From positions 414,493 to 478,492 of the forward strand of contig OX457034.1 in assembly GCA_949752745.1 (NCBI GenBank): 64,000 nt of DNA, written 5' to 3'. Made by a program: the position numbers and the translations under genes. This stretch comes from Protula sp. h YS-2021. Lineage: Eukaryota > Annelida > Polychaeta > Sabellida > Serpulidae. Below, one piece after another: positions 10,851-19,779 of this stretch (its first letter is position 1; every line of letters begins with the position of its first letter). The notes beneath the pieces are model-generated. The model was not told the origin of the DNA. It saw only the letters and a list, made by a program, of their open reading frames with translations, and searched no databases.

Positions 10851-11377
10851 GGTCTGGGGTCAACTCGGCCCCTTGCCAAGTCGGCCCCACTCGGCCCTTT
10901 TACATGCCAACTCGGCCCTCCCGAAAGTCAAGTCGGCCCCACTCGGCCCTTTTACATGCCAACTCGGCCCCTCGTGAAAGTCAAGTCGGCCCCTTATTAA
11001 AAAAAGTCGGCCCTTCATATTTTTGTGTTTTTGTTATTCAAGTAAAACATATAGGGTAATTCTACCTTATTTATTTATATTGAAAAAACAACACACTTAC
11101 AATAACAGAATTTAAGACGTACTTTACCCACAATTAGCACATCATTCTACACACCATATTCGATACTGCAACCTTTGCTATAATAACATTTCAATAATCA
11201 ATTTTTTTTACTACAGACTATAGTGTATTTTGTATTTTATGTTTGAAAAGTATGTGTTATAAGGCCGACTTAAAAAAGGACTGAGAGGCCGAGTTGACTT
11301 TTATGAGAGGCCGAGTTGGCGGGGCCGACTTGGCCAAAAAGGGCCGAGTTGGCAAGGGGCCGAGTTGACCCAACACC
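10851..11377. mobile_element. TIR DNA transposon with CTCGGCCC subterminal repeats, copy B
   Basis: Same element as 9832-10394, with the same CTTCTACG flanks (10843-10850 and 11378-11385). Identical target flanks in both copies show that one insertion was later duplicated with its surroundings. Ends are GGTCTGGGGTCAACTCGG and CCGAGTTGACCCAACACC. Non-coding. Confidence 0.8.
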
Positions 11378-11391
11378 CTTCTACGACTTAC

Positions 11392-11562
11392 GCAAGCAGC
11401 GCTGGGGGGAGGGAGGGGGCGTAGCGGAGCAGCTTGCCCAGCGCCCGTACCGCATTCGACCTCACTTCCGTGTCCCGGGCTCCCTTAGTTGCCACCTCAA
11501 ACAGCTTCAACAGATGCCTGTCCAAGAACTCGTCCATAAAACTCGCCTCGCTGGCGTCTTTT
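11392..11562 (-). CDS. HEATR6: HEATR6-like exon (FMDEFLDRHLLKLF to RSNAVRALG)
   Basis: TTCGTAG acceptor, 171 bases open, GC|GTAAGT donor. It reads SFMDEFLDRHLLKLFEVATK and VRSNAVRALGKLLR, a HEAT-type helix pair aligned with the HEATR6 segment around VKSNAVRALGNLL. The donor sits only 7 bases from the TIR element at 10851-11377. Confidence 0.75.
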
Positions 11563-11599
11563 CTACGAAACACACATATACAAAAAAAATATATATAGA

Positions 11600-11800
11600 A
11601 TATTAAGATTTCATGTACACAATAACGCCAACCCGCATCCGGCATTATCATTTCTTATTTGATATTGTCACGACATGAAGGCCGGCCGCAAACAGCCGCT
11701 CTTGCATCCCCACTGCTGCAGAGAGTTGCCTGTGCATTGGCAGGCTCGATGTCAAACTCCACACTTGTGTAGTTGTCCGGATATGTCCGTCTGGATATGT
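11600..11800. repeat. Second half of the ~1-kb tandem duplication (paired with 10620-10840)
   Basis: The block from ATAACGCCA(A/G)CCCGCATCCGGC through GGCCGCAAACAGCCGCTCTT and CATTGGCAGGCT to TCCGGATATG matches 10620-10840. A minus-strand segment could encode a short helix, but splice signals are unclear. Confidence 0.7.
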
Positions 11801-11939
11801 CCATCTTTCTCCAAAACACAACGCTTTCACGGCAGAAGGAAAAACTGCAATAGATAACTGCTTCTATTTACAAAGATGTGTATACATTTTAATAGATTTC
11901 CACGGATACAGCCACATTAAAGCTCAACTCAGATGCTTA

Positions 11940-12083
11940 GTTGTTCGTTGCTAGGGCATCCGTGAGCTTGCCTAGCGACCACATGGCCTTGACCTTGACC
12001 AACAGCCAAGATGGCGCCGGCCGCGTCGGCCACGAACGTGACGTCATGCCGAGGCTGCGGATGGCCGCCGCGATGGTCATCGT
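11940..12083 (-). pseudogene. HEATR6: HEATR6-like exon with shifted frames
   Basis: GACGTCAG acceptor, then three pieces of the conserved core in different frames: TMTIAAAIRSLGM, DVTFVADAAGAIL, and KVKAMWSLGKLTDALATN. These match the consecutive HEATR6 motifs RALG, DVIFVAD-ANAIL and AAWSLGNLTDTL, but about ten residues between the first two are missing and the frame changes twice. No clear donor. Confidence 0.6.
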
Positions 12084-12099
12084 CTGACGTCATACCCAG

Positions 12100-12480
12100 T
12101 AACGATGTTACAGCGAAACTGTCAAAGCAGTGTCTGTGAAACATTTCAAAAAATCTTCGGATTTAAATAAAAAATTTTGTCAAAATCAATATATGAGCGT
12201 CATTGTTTTAAGCAATATTTTAAGCACCAACTTATAAAAATCTGCACAAGACTTTAAATTAAATCGTGCGAGGAAAGTCAACTTCAGGGCAGAAATACAC
12301 GGAAGTACACGGAAGTACATAGAAGTACACACACATACACATATTCAATAAATATATAAATCTCTTATGTAAGGTGGCACCCGGGTTATACTGGGGCAAT
12401 GATGCGGTAATACTGATGAAATTCTGGGTAATGCTGCGGTAATACGGCGGTAATGCTGGTGTAATGCCTGGACAATACTC
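12100..12480. other. Intron sequence with a short degenerate repeat
   Basis: AT-rich intron. At about 12365-12480 a loose repeat of GGTAAT(A/G)CTG(G/C) units occurs. No other feature seen. Confidence 0.4.
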
Positions 12481-12482
12481 AC

Positions 12483-12552
12483 GGGCAGCTTGTGTGTGCT
12501 GCATGGTCGTGGGCACGGGGCCGTTCAGGTGAGGCAACCAAAAGTCCAGCAC
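12483..12552 (-). CDS. HEATR6: HEATR6-like exon (VLDFWLPHLNGPVP)
   Basis: TGTTTCAG acceptor, 70 bases, GTGAGT donor. It reads VLDFWLPHLNGPVPTTMQHT then QAA. FW--.LNGP.P is a recognisable HEATR6 motif. Confidence 0.7.
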
Positions 12553-12589
12553 CTGAAACACAAAAGTGCGCTGAATGTTATAATATGTA

Positions 12590-12840
12590 CATCCAACGGA
12601 CAATAAAATAATTATCTTTGTTTATATTTTAATTTTGTCACCAGCCAAGCAAGAATCCATTCCCTCTCTCTCACCAAGTCGGTTCCATTTTACGCCATGT
12701 TTAACACAGGATGTTTAGCATACCACCTTTTTCATTAAGAAAAACAGTTTTTGTCAATTCAGCCATGTTTTACACAGGAGCTAATGCATATTTTACAGTC
12801 ACTAAGGATTTTGAAGGGCCTTGGACACCGCTTCCAAGGT
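12590..12840. repeat. Duplicated intron segment (paired with 9530-9830)
   Basis: See 9530-9830. It ends at GGGCCTTGGACACCGCTTCCA, where the other copy carries the target site of the CTCGGCCC element. Confidence 0.85.
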
Positions 12841-13623
12841 TTTGGCCGGTACCCGGGCCGGGGCAATCTCTGCCGCGATCCTGTAACAAATACACTATCT
12901 TTTTTACCATTGAACTAAATTTAACATCACATGTTTTCATATGTATTTACGTATTTATTAATCATGCCGAAAAAATGTACTGTGGAAAAGTACAGGAAGG
13001 AGTTAGTACCTTATTGGTCATTCGCTGTCGTCCCTTCTGTCCAGTAGGTGCGGTGCTATGTTTTTCACACACAGCCGTAACACCCAGGACATTGAACCAC
13101 CAGACTGGGGATTCCCCATGACGTCACTCAAAGATGGCGTCTACGCGCCAGATGACAACTGCAGGGGTGGGAATTCCCGACGGTCCCAGCGGACGACGAT
13201 CCTTGACCTAAAAGTCAAACTCTGTCCAAGATTTAAAACTACGTGTTTAACGAATCACATACGGCTCTGTCATTCGAACCAGCCGAGGCTGATAGATTTC
13301 TCTGGCTGCTATGGTAACCAGATTCCTGGTGACCGCTGAAGTCTGGATAGCTGGAGTTTGGCTCGTTTCCGAAAGTACGGGTATTGGCCCGCGTTGCCTG
13401 AAGAACGTAGTTTACTTCTAACAGCGTCGCTTGCTCGCTTACTATAGCCCCCAGGCACGAAAGGCCACGCGGATATTTGGATCTATAAATTTATAAAACA
13501 AATATATAATTATTTTTTATTATGACGACATATTCCCACCTGTTACATACGAAGTATTTGTCTGTGTACACATTAAATTAAAATAATATCCAGCGATCAC
13601 TTGGTGTCTGCTAAACCAATCAC

Positions 13624-13725
13624 GTCGGTGTGCGAAGAACGGCTTGATCTGCCTCACAGCACGGGTCAACAAGCCGGGGCTGGAGACGATTGTAAGGCAC
13701 GCACGGTATCCAGGGTAGCCAGGCA
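13624..13725 (-). pseudogene. HEATR6: HEATR6-like exon (CLATL ... PGLLTRAVRQIKPFF), frame-shifted
   Basis: TGTTGCAG acceptor, then CLATL in phase with the previous exon. After about 12 codons this frame stops, and another frame carries PGLLTRAVRQIKPFFAHRR, matching HEATR6 PGLLTRVWNQIKPY. The 3' end is approximate. Confidence 0.6.
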
Positions 13726-13840
13726 CTGCAACATAGCAACCACCCATCTCAGCTCCAGTCAGAGAAACAAGAACCATGGCATTAAAACCTACTCTACATG
13801 AATCTCTTCAAGACTGTTTTTCGTTTTTGTTTTGAAGAAG

Positions 13841-13890
13841 AAGAAAAAGAAGAAGAAGAAGATGATGATGATGAAGAAGAAGAAATTTGA
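13841..13890. repeat. (GAA)n/(GAT)n microsatellite
   Basis: Purine-rich trinucleotide run. Confidence 0.85.
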
Positions 13891-13945
13891 ACAAACGGTG
13901 TAAACAAATAAATAACGTCCTAAGGGCCAACTCCTCTCTACCACG

Positions 13946-13949
<4 letters not shown>

Positions 13950-13999
<50 letters not shown>

Positions 14000-14022
14000 C
14001 TGTCTCTCTGTCAGTCTGCCTG

Positions 14023-14067
<45 letters not shown>
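13950..14067. repeat. (CT)n microsatellite with interruptions
   Basis: About 115 bases of CT repeats interrupted by CGGTCTGT and TCAGTCTGCCTG. Confidence 0.95.
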
Positions 14068-14069
<2 letters not shown>

Positions 14070-14204
14070 TTTACTCGCTATTTCTCCATTTCAGTCTTTT
14101 GCACACAAAAAATTAAAAAAAAAAAACGCAGGATTTTTACTGGGTCTTTCCGAGTATCACATGACGTCACAGTATCACATGACGTCACAATGTTTCTTCC
14201 CCAC

Positions 14205-14333
14205 CTTGATACTCTGGGTGGTAGCTAGCGGCGACAGTTCAGAGGTCAATGGTCAGCATCAGGCAGCGGTGTATCTCTTTGATCATGTAACCAAGGGCAA
14301 CGGAGGAGTGCGTACGCCGTACGGTACTGCTCG
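14205..14333 (-). pseudogene. HEATR6: HEATR6-like exon (YMIKEIHRCLML), two frame shifts
   Basis: GTTGCAG acceptor continues the phase of 14589-14665 (SEQYRTAY). The frame then shifts to HSSVALGYMIKEIHRCLMLT, and shifts again to TSELSPLATTQSIK before a GTGGGG donor. All three segments are collinear with HEATR6 (IRELHRCLLLAL, then ES.SQTVTQIIK). Each shift is one or two bases. Confidence 0.65.
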
Positions 14334-14588
14334 CTGCAACACAAGAGGGTGAAAAAAAAATCGCAGAGATTTGAACGAAGCTGTACAAGAGACAAAAAAA
14401 AATAAAAAAAAAATACGACAGATGCAGGTGTTGCGCCGTCACAGCAAGCAAACGTCAGGCATGTCTCACCTGTATTAAAAAAAACAACAACAAATGCTTT
14501 CATTATGACGTCATCAATATGTAGCATACATAATGAAATGTTGAGAGCTTGCGTGTTAGGATTAAGAACGAGAGAGGCAGAAGTTTAC

Positions 14589-14665
14589 CTGTCTTCTGCG
14601 GCTTGTAAATACTGCTTGGTTCCATCCAGAAGTGACGCCAGCACCGCTAAGGCAGTAGCGCGCGC
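14589..14665 (-). CDS. HEATR6: HEATR6-like exon (ARATALAVLASLLDGTKQYL)
   Basis: TTTTTTGCAG acceptor, 25 intact codons plus two bases, CAG|GTAAAC donor. It matches the HEATR6 segment RACALQVLSAILEGSKQFL. Confidence 0.75.
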
Positions 14666-14789
14666 CTGCAAAAAATATGTTCACAATATTGAAGAAAAAC
14701 ATATACATTAGGTGATTGTGGGATGACGTCACAAATATCTCGTGATTTAATTTGCATTACGTATACGTACAAAAGAAAAGCAGCTTATG

Positions 14790-15440
14790 CACGCTCATAG
14801 GTCAGTACCGGGGGTTTTATGTGTTGATACTTGCTCGTGGGTCACTACCGGGGGTTTTATGTGTTGATACTTTCTCGTGGATCAGTACCGGGGGTTCTAT
14901 GTGGTTGATACTTGCTCGTGGGTCAGTACCGGGGGTTCTATGTGGTTGATACTTGCTCGTGGGTCAGTACCGGGGGTTTTATGTGTTGATACTTGCTCGT
15001 GGGTCAGTACCGGGGGTTTTATATGTTGATACTTGCTCGTGGGTCAGTACCGGGGGTTCTATGTGGTTGATACTTGCTCGTGGGTCAGTACCGGGGATTC
15101 TATGTTGTTGATACTTGCTCGTGGGTCAGTACCGGGGGTTCTATGTGGTTGATACTTGCTCGTGGGTCAGTACCGGGGATTCTATGTTGTTGATACTTGC
15201 TCGTGGGTCAGTACCGGGGGTTCTATGTGGTTGATACTTGCTCGTGGGTCAGTACCGGGGGTTTTTTATCTTGATACTTGCTCGTGGATCAGTACTGTGG
15301 CTTTTATGTGGTTGAAACTTGCTCGTGGGTCAGTACCGGGAGTTTTGTGTGTTGATACTTGCTCGTGGATCAGTACCGGGGTTTTGTGTGTTGATACTTG
15401 CTCGTGGACCAGTACCGGGGGTTTGTGTGTTGATACTTGC
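14790..15440. repeat. 41-bp minisatellite, about 16 copies, in a HEATR6-like intron
   Basis: Monomer carries GTCAGTACCGGGGGTTCTATG followed by TTGATACTTGCTCGTGG. Later copies lose or gain a few bases. It sits where the exon between KVRQTALGCF and ARATALAV would be expected; no such exon is visible. Confidence 0.9.
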
Positions 15441-15680
15441 GCTTCTCCGACGCCTTCCATACAAATGACGTCAAAACATCAAGTTCCCCTCTAAATTTCC
15501 GATACTTTTTTCTGGGTAAATCTTTGAAGTAATTTTAATATTATGGTAACGGAAATCACAAATTTATTCCTCACATAAATTGTCTGGCATGTTTATTTCA
15601 ACAACGAGCCGATTTCAATGCAAAAACCACTGAATAAACCGATGTGATGTTGCTACATAAATCGACCGTCGTAAGCCCAC

Positions 15681-15869
15681 CTTGACGAGAGCGTGGAAGC
15701 AGCCGAGAGCCGTCTGGCGGACTTTGAAGAATAAAGACCTGGATCTGGCCGCCCCGCCGCCATCCGTGTCCGAGAACTCCCGAGTCGGAGCTCCAGACAG
15801 AATACAGCGATAGGCGGATCCTCGTCTAAGTCCGTCCGCGATGTCCCGTCCCTGTCCCTCGGCTCTTGC
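15681..15869 (-). CDS. HEATR6: HEATR6-like exon (EFSDTDGG ... KVRQTALGCFHALVK)
   Basis: TAGCAG acceptor, 63 codons in one open frame, AAG|GTGGGC donor. An acidic/Ser segment (TREFSDTDGGGAARSRS) precedes KVRQTALGCFHALVK, as in HEATR6, where a Ser/Asp-rich linker precedes KVRQGALTCFLS. Confidence 0.75.
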
Positions 15870-16132
15870 CTGCTACCGAAAGCCTGACGCAGCTCCAAGA
15901 TGTAAGCTGCCTACTGACTGATCGAGTGTAGCCATGTCACCACGTGACTGCTGATTGGCTGCCTTATTATCGAGCCTGTCTGGTTTACCTTTCAACAAGA
16001 TGGCACAAAATTTGCAGAACAAACAGGATACAACCACAACAAAATATTTATCAAGTCCGGGATGACAGGGGGGGGGTGTGGAGAACATAAAAATTAAAAG
16101 TGTTAAACAAAAATAAACAAAAAAATGCTGAC

Positions 16133-16328
16133 CCTTTCGTCCTCCGCGCTTCTTCCTCGCCCTAGCTCCTTCTCTCCACTGCATCCGGCGCTCGGCCGCA
16201 GGCTGACACTGTCCGCAGCCTTAGGCTTCGTGCTGGCCGAAATGGGACTGGTTTAGCCGAGCGGGCATAGGGTACAGGCACGGACGCTGCGACACAGGCA
16301 CACCCGGAAGGCCATGCAGTACATACGT
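16133..16328 (-). CDS. Tentative HEATR6-like exon with a basic tail
   Basis: TCTCTTTAG acceptor and GG|GTCAGC donor. Pieces in two frames: LPGVPVSQRPCLYPMPARLN, then after an in-frame TAA a second frame with GARARKKRGGRKG. HEATR6 proteins have a Lys/Arg-rich stretch before the acidic linker, so the position fits. Splice sites are moderate. Confidence 0.35.
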
Positions 16329-16403
16329 CTAAAGAGATAGGCAATTCCATACTCTCATTATATGTTTATTCTCATTGCTACTATTATTATATACTTACAT
16401 ACA

Positions 16404-16604
16404 CAGGGTTGAGAATTCGTAAAATTTTCCGATCGCCCTCCGGGCGACCAGCTTTAAAAAGTTAGTCGCCCGGCGCAATTTTTGTAAAATGTACATCAAA
16501 ATACTCAGAAAAAAGTTAGTCGCCACTCGTGCGACCAACACGAAAAAGTTGGTCGCCCGAGCTAAAAGTTGGTCGCCACGGGCGACAGCGAAATCTCAGT
16601 CCTG
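16404..16604. mobile_element. Short hAT-like MITE
   Basis: Imperfect inverted ends CAGGGTTGAGAATT and AAATCTCAGTCCTG, with internal GTTGGTCGCC / GGGCGACC motifs on both sides. This resembles the widespread non-autonomous hAT-type elements with a CAGGGCT-like end and GTCGCC subterminal motifs. No clear 8-bp target duplication. Confidence 0.5.
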
Positions 16605-16637
16605 AACACATACACATACATACAGATATATATTTGA

Positions 16638-16715
16638 AGGTGACGGTTAGTCTAGCTGCTTCGAGTGTTGGTCGGATGATCCCACGGTCCCGAGTTCGAA
16701 TCCAGGTCGGGGTGG
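16638..16715 (+). repeat. tRNA-derived SINE-like sequence
   Basis: GGTGACGGTTAGTCTAGCTG resembles a Pol III A box and GAGTTCGAATCC is a close B box, about 50 bases apart. Stems are imperfect, so it is not a functional tRNA. The start GGTGACGGTT is shared with 54658-54727, suggesting one SINE family. Confidence 0.5.
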
Positions 16716-17484
16716 GAGGCAGGAGATTGATGTTTGTTCATATTGCCTCAACTCAGCGAACGCAGTGGGTTGGATCATGGAATTTGAAATCCTATTCAGG
16801 CCGACCGCCTCGTCTAATATTTCCTTCCCAGCAAACAACAGACATCTTTTTTGGTTGAAAAAGCTTGAATTTTGGTCGCATCCACTTCACATTCATATTC
16901 TGAACAAAATAAGGTTATAAAATGGGTAGAATTACGTCACGACATATTTCCCCAAAACCCGACTTTATTCCGACGTCGAGGAAACGTCGGTTTTCTGACG
17001 TCATTCCGACGTTGCAGAAACGACCAAAAAGCGATGAACATTTATTGCTACTCACCGGAAATCGAAGTCATTTTGAAAAAGAGGAAGAAAAAACGTAACT
17101 TTTACATGAAAATTTTAGAATTCTGATGGCGCGTCGGTATTTTTCTTCCTAGATTGTAAAAATTTACATGAAAAAATGTTTTCCTATGTAAATCACAACA
17201 GGAATTGAATGATTTATTATATATTAATTATAAAAATCTAGAGAATTTTTGTACGACGTGTCTACGACTGGTCGTTTCAAGGTGGTAAATCCGACGTTAG
17301 TCCCAGCGAACCTTTTCTATCTTCCTAGGACAGGAAAGGTCACAGTTCCTGCAATAGAAATGACCATTGGTCTCAATTTTCGAGGCTCTGGATCTTTCGG
17401 CGCACGTTCAAGGACACCGAGGCTCCAGCTGGCAGGCTTTTTCTTTAAAAGCACACTGAGAAGTACCCTGGTGCATTATTTTCG

Positions 17485-18323
17485 GGGTCTAGGACAGAAC
17501 CCCCCGGGACCGAACCCCCCCCCCGACCAAACCCCCCGGGACCGAACCCCCCGCGCGCATAACCCCCGTGCCAAAACCCCCCGATCGGACCAAACCCCCC
17601 CCCCCCCCCCTCTCAAAAAGCCAATATAATACGTCAAATTTAAACACACGTTTATTGCATCATGATTTTATAACATGAGATGTAGTTCATTTGTACAACA
17701 TTTTGCAAAAGCTGTTCTACTACGATGACCATAACTGACTAATGTCAACAGTCACTGTTGGTTTAAAACTGAATATTGTGAGCTATTCCTCTGAAAAAAA
17801 ACCAAGATGTTTCTGTTGCGAAAGTCACGAACAATGTGCGCTATCCTATTTCCTGTTTGGATACTTTGCTGTCGTCGTGGTTCTGGAAGGTGACCTCCTA
17901 TAATTTGGTTTATGGTGACATTGTTTAGGCTCTGTTCTCGTAGAGGAATGTCCAGGAACCGCCATAGATTGGGGTGTTGAGCGGCAACGGCAGCTTGCAT
18001 TTTGCGGTGCCACCCAACAATAGTGTTGTTGGTCCTCGGTAGTTCCTCTTCAGTCCGATTGCTCATGTTCCACAAGCAATGGTCAAACTTTGGAGCAATT
18101 CTCTGGTTACGTCGCACCCGACCGATGTAGGCATCCTCAAAATATTCCGCAATCGGGGTTATTTCATCGGACAGTTCCTCTTGGAGCTTCTCTAAAGCGG
18201 GGGGGGGGGGGTTGGTCCTCTCCATATGGGGGGGTTTTGGCATGGGGGGTTATGCGCGCGGGGGGTTCGGTCCCGGGGGGTTTGGTCGGGGGGGTTCGGT
18301 CCCGGGGGGTTCTGTCCGGAACC
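17485..18323 (-). mobile_element. Mutator-like element (MULE) with GC-rich TIRs and 11-bp target duplication
   Basis: Inverted ends share GGACAGAACCCCCCGGGACC and the following GAACCCCCC, with further subterminal C-rich repeats. An exact 11-bp direct repeat CATTATTTTCG flanks it at 17474-17484 and 18324-18334, in the MULE size range. The only coding content is a C-terminal transposase piece on the minus strand, so this is a deleted, non-autonomous copy. Confidence 0.85.
17752..18243 (-). pseudogene. C-terminal fragment of a MULE-type transposase
   Basis: An open frame of 163 codons; the credible part starts around residue 17, after TIR-encoded prolines. It contains YFEDAYIGRVRRNQRIAPKF, LWNM, LPRTNNTIVGWHRKMQ, HPNLWRFLDIPLREQSLNN and INQIIGGHLPEPRR. 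These are hallmarks of the C-terminal end of metazoan Mutator-like transposases, including the RTNN..EGWH-type and REQSLN motifs. The catalytic DDE region and the zinc-finger N-terminus are absent, so it cannot be an active enzyme. The ATG lies within the TIR and is probably not a real start. Confidence 0.8.
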
Positions 18324-18834
18324 CATTATTTTCGACCTCAGCGAAACTCCAAAATTGAGTTAAGCGTGTTTCTGCAACTGTGGATTGACTGTTGTGGGCG
18401 ATAATGAGGGATCCGATATCCTGATCTCAAGAAAATATATTTTTCTCAGTAAAAAATTGTTATCTGACCATAAAACTTGAGCGCCATAATTTATCATTGG
18501 GCCATTTATGTGATGCACCCTTTCTAAAATAACGCCGCTGGCCCCAGTCGTGTGCCAAGATTTGTAAAGTTGACATCAATGACATTTCCTATAATAGGAA
18601 CTATGACTCTTGCTGTCATAGTAGGAAGACCGCAGGAGTCATCTAGGACTTACCAGACGTCAGTTTCAGGTCGGAATCCGACGTCTTTCTGACATTGAAA
18701 ACCCGACGGCGGTTCCATTTCATATACAACCAAAACCGGCACGTCAGTCCGACGTCGGGTCACGACACCGACCCGACGTCATTCTGACGTCTTAATGTTT
18801 GCTGGGTGTTTCATTGAGAAAATCTTTAATCACT

Positions 18835-19595
18835 CAATTATCGCTCAAGGACTGAAACGTACATATTCACTGCAAAGCCTTTGCGAATAATCAACAGTAT
18901 TCAAGCCATCAACTATATTTTGTATCTTCACTACGTGAGAAAAATCATGTTTTATATTTCACAGCTCAAAGCTCTGTACACAATTCTTACCAATCGTCCG
19001 CTCATCCATGTTCCTGCAGTGGCTACCCATTCGACAGCGTGTGGATTGCGCGTTCTTTTCTAATGGCCAACCTCTCCGACGATACGAACCATTGGGAACG
19101 ATGAAATATTTAAGCACCTAATTTTTTATTCGAGGTTCAATGCATAACGTCGAGCGTTATGATTGGTTTTAAATAACAGAATGACTTTGACAAGTTTTAC
19201 GGACTATGGCGGTAATAGTTTAGGCAAAAGATAAACTTACTGTGGTATATTAACCCACTTAAGGCAAAATATTAAACTGTCTGTATTATTAAGTATTAAA
19301 GACGCGTTTATTATGCAAAGGGAGGGAGGGAGGATTAAACCTACATTTGTTAATTAGCATTTGCATCTGACTACAATATAAAGTTGATGGCTTTTTTAAA
19401 TTTCATTTAGGAGCACCTATAGTAAAGCACCCTATACATTAAAATTAACGTGCATTACCCGCATCAAATAAAATTTTCTGCTAACCTTATAACGAATATG
19501 TTTATTTGCTTACACACACGGATCTCCAAAGTGAACAATGTATTTATCTCAAAAGTTAAATATGTTTGCACGATGTGTTGAAGATGTCACTAAAA
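18835..19595. other. Non-coding AT-rich stretch
   Basis: No exon or transposon end recognised. Confidence 0.4.
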
Positions 19596-19597
19596 AG

Positions 19598-19672
19598 GAT
19601 AGACTGTTAGCTCAGTTGCTTAAAGCGTCGTTCTAGTAATTTCAAGATCCAGGGTTCGAATCCGACCAGGAG
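19598..19672 (+). repeat. tRNA-Thr-derived SINE-like sequence
   Basis: GTTAGCTCAGTTGCTTAAAG is an A-box/D-arm and GGGTTCGAATCC a perfect B box. The putative anticodon loop is CTAGTAA (AGT, Thr type). Acceptor and anticodon stems do not pair well. Confidence 0.55.
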
Positions 19673-19779
19673 TGGTGATCACACAAATAAAATTATTGCC
19701 CATTGAGTCTTTTAAAATTAAAGTGTCACTCATAAATGAACTTCTTGTTTTCACGTCATTCCTTTGTAGAACTGTAGCT

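Larger units (their letters stand above)
4354..16328 (-). pseudogene. HEATR6: HEATR6-like HEAT-repeat protein gene, rearranged and frame-broken
   Basis: Minus-strand exons follow the order of the vertebrate HEATR6 protein (HEAT-repeat-containing protein 6, function poorly defined). Supported exons: 15681-15869, 14589-14665, 14205-14333, about 13624-13725, 12483-12552, about 11940-12083, 11392-11562 (duplicate at 10409-10589), 9416-9485, about 8664-8738, 8017-8070, 4967-5056, and 4792-4898 on the opposite strand. Tentative: 16133-16328, 7921-7960 and the terminal 4354-4412. Diagnostic residues include KVRQTALGCFHALVK, YMIKEIHRCLML, FVADAAGAIL, MWSLGKLTDALATN, RSNAVRALGKLLR, VRNACYAIGNMLKN and CKNFK. 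Several exons need a frame shift to stay in register, and one is inverted. Either the locus is a decaying or duplicated copy, or the assembly has uncorrected indels and a local inversion. The N-terminal part is not visible. Homology is recalled, not searched. Confidence 0.72.
16827..18806. mobile_element. CCCAGCAAACA-ended TIR element carrying a nested MULE
   Basis: Left end CCCAGCAAACAACAGACATC; right end reads TGTTTGCTGGG, its inverse for 11 bases. Subterminal regions on both sides (16950-17030 and 18655-18800) are rich in palindromic CCGACGTC / GACGTCAT motifs. The possible 8-bp flanks (ATTTCCTT and GTTTCATT) match at 6 of 8. No transposase of its own is visible. A separate element with its own target duplication sits at 17485-18323. 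Confidence 0.6.
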
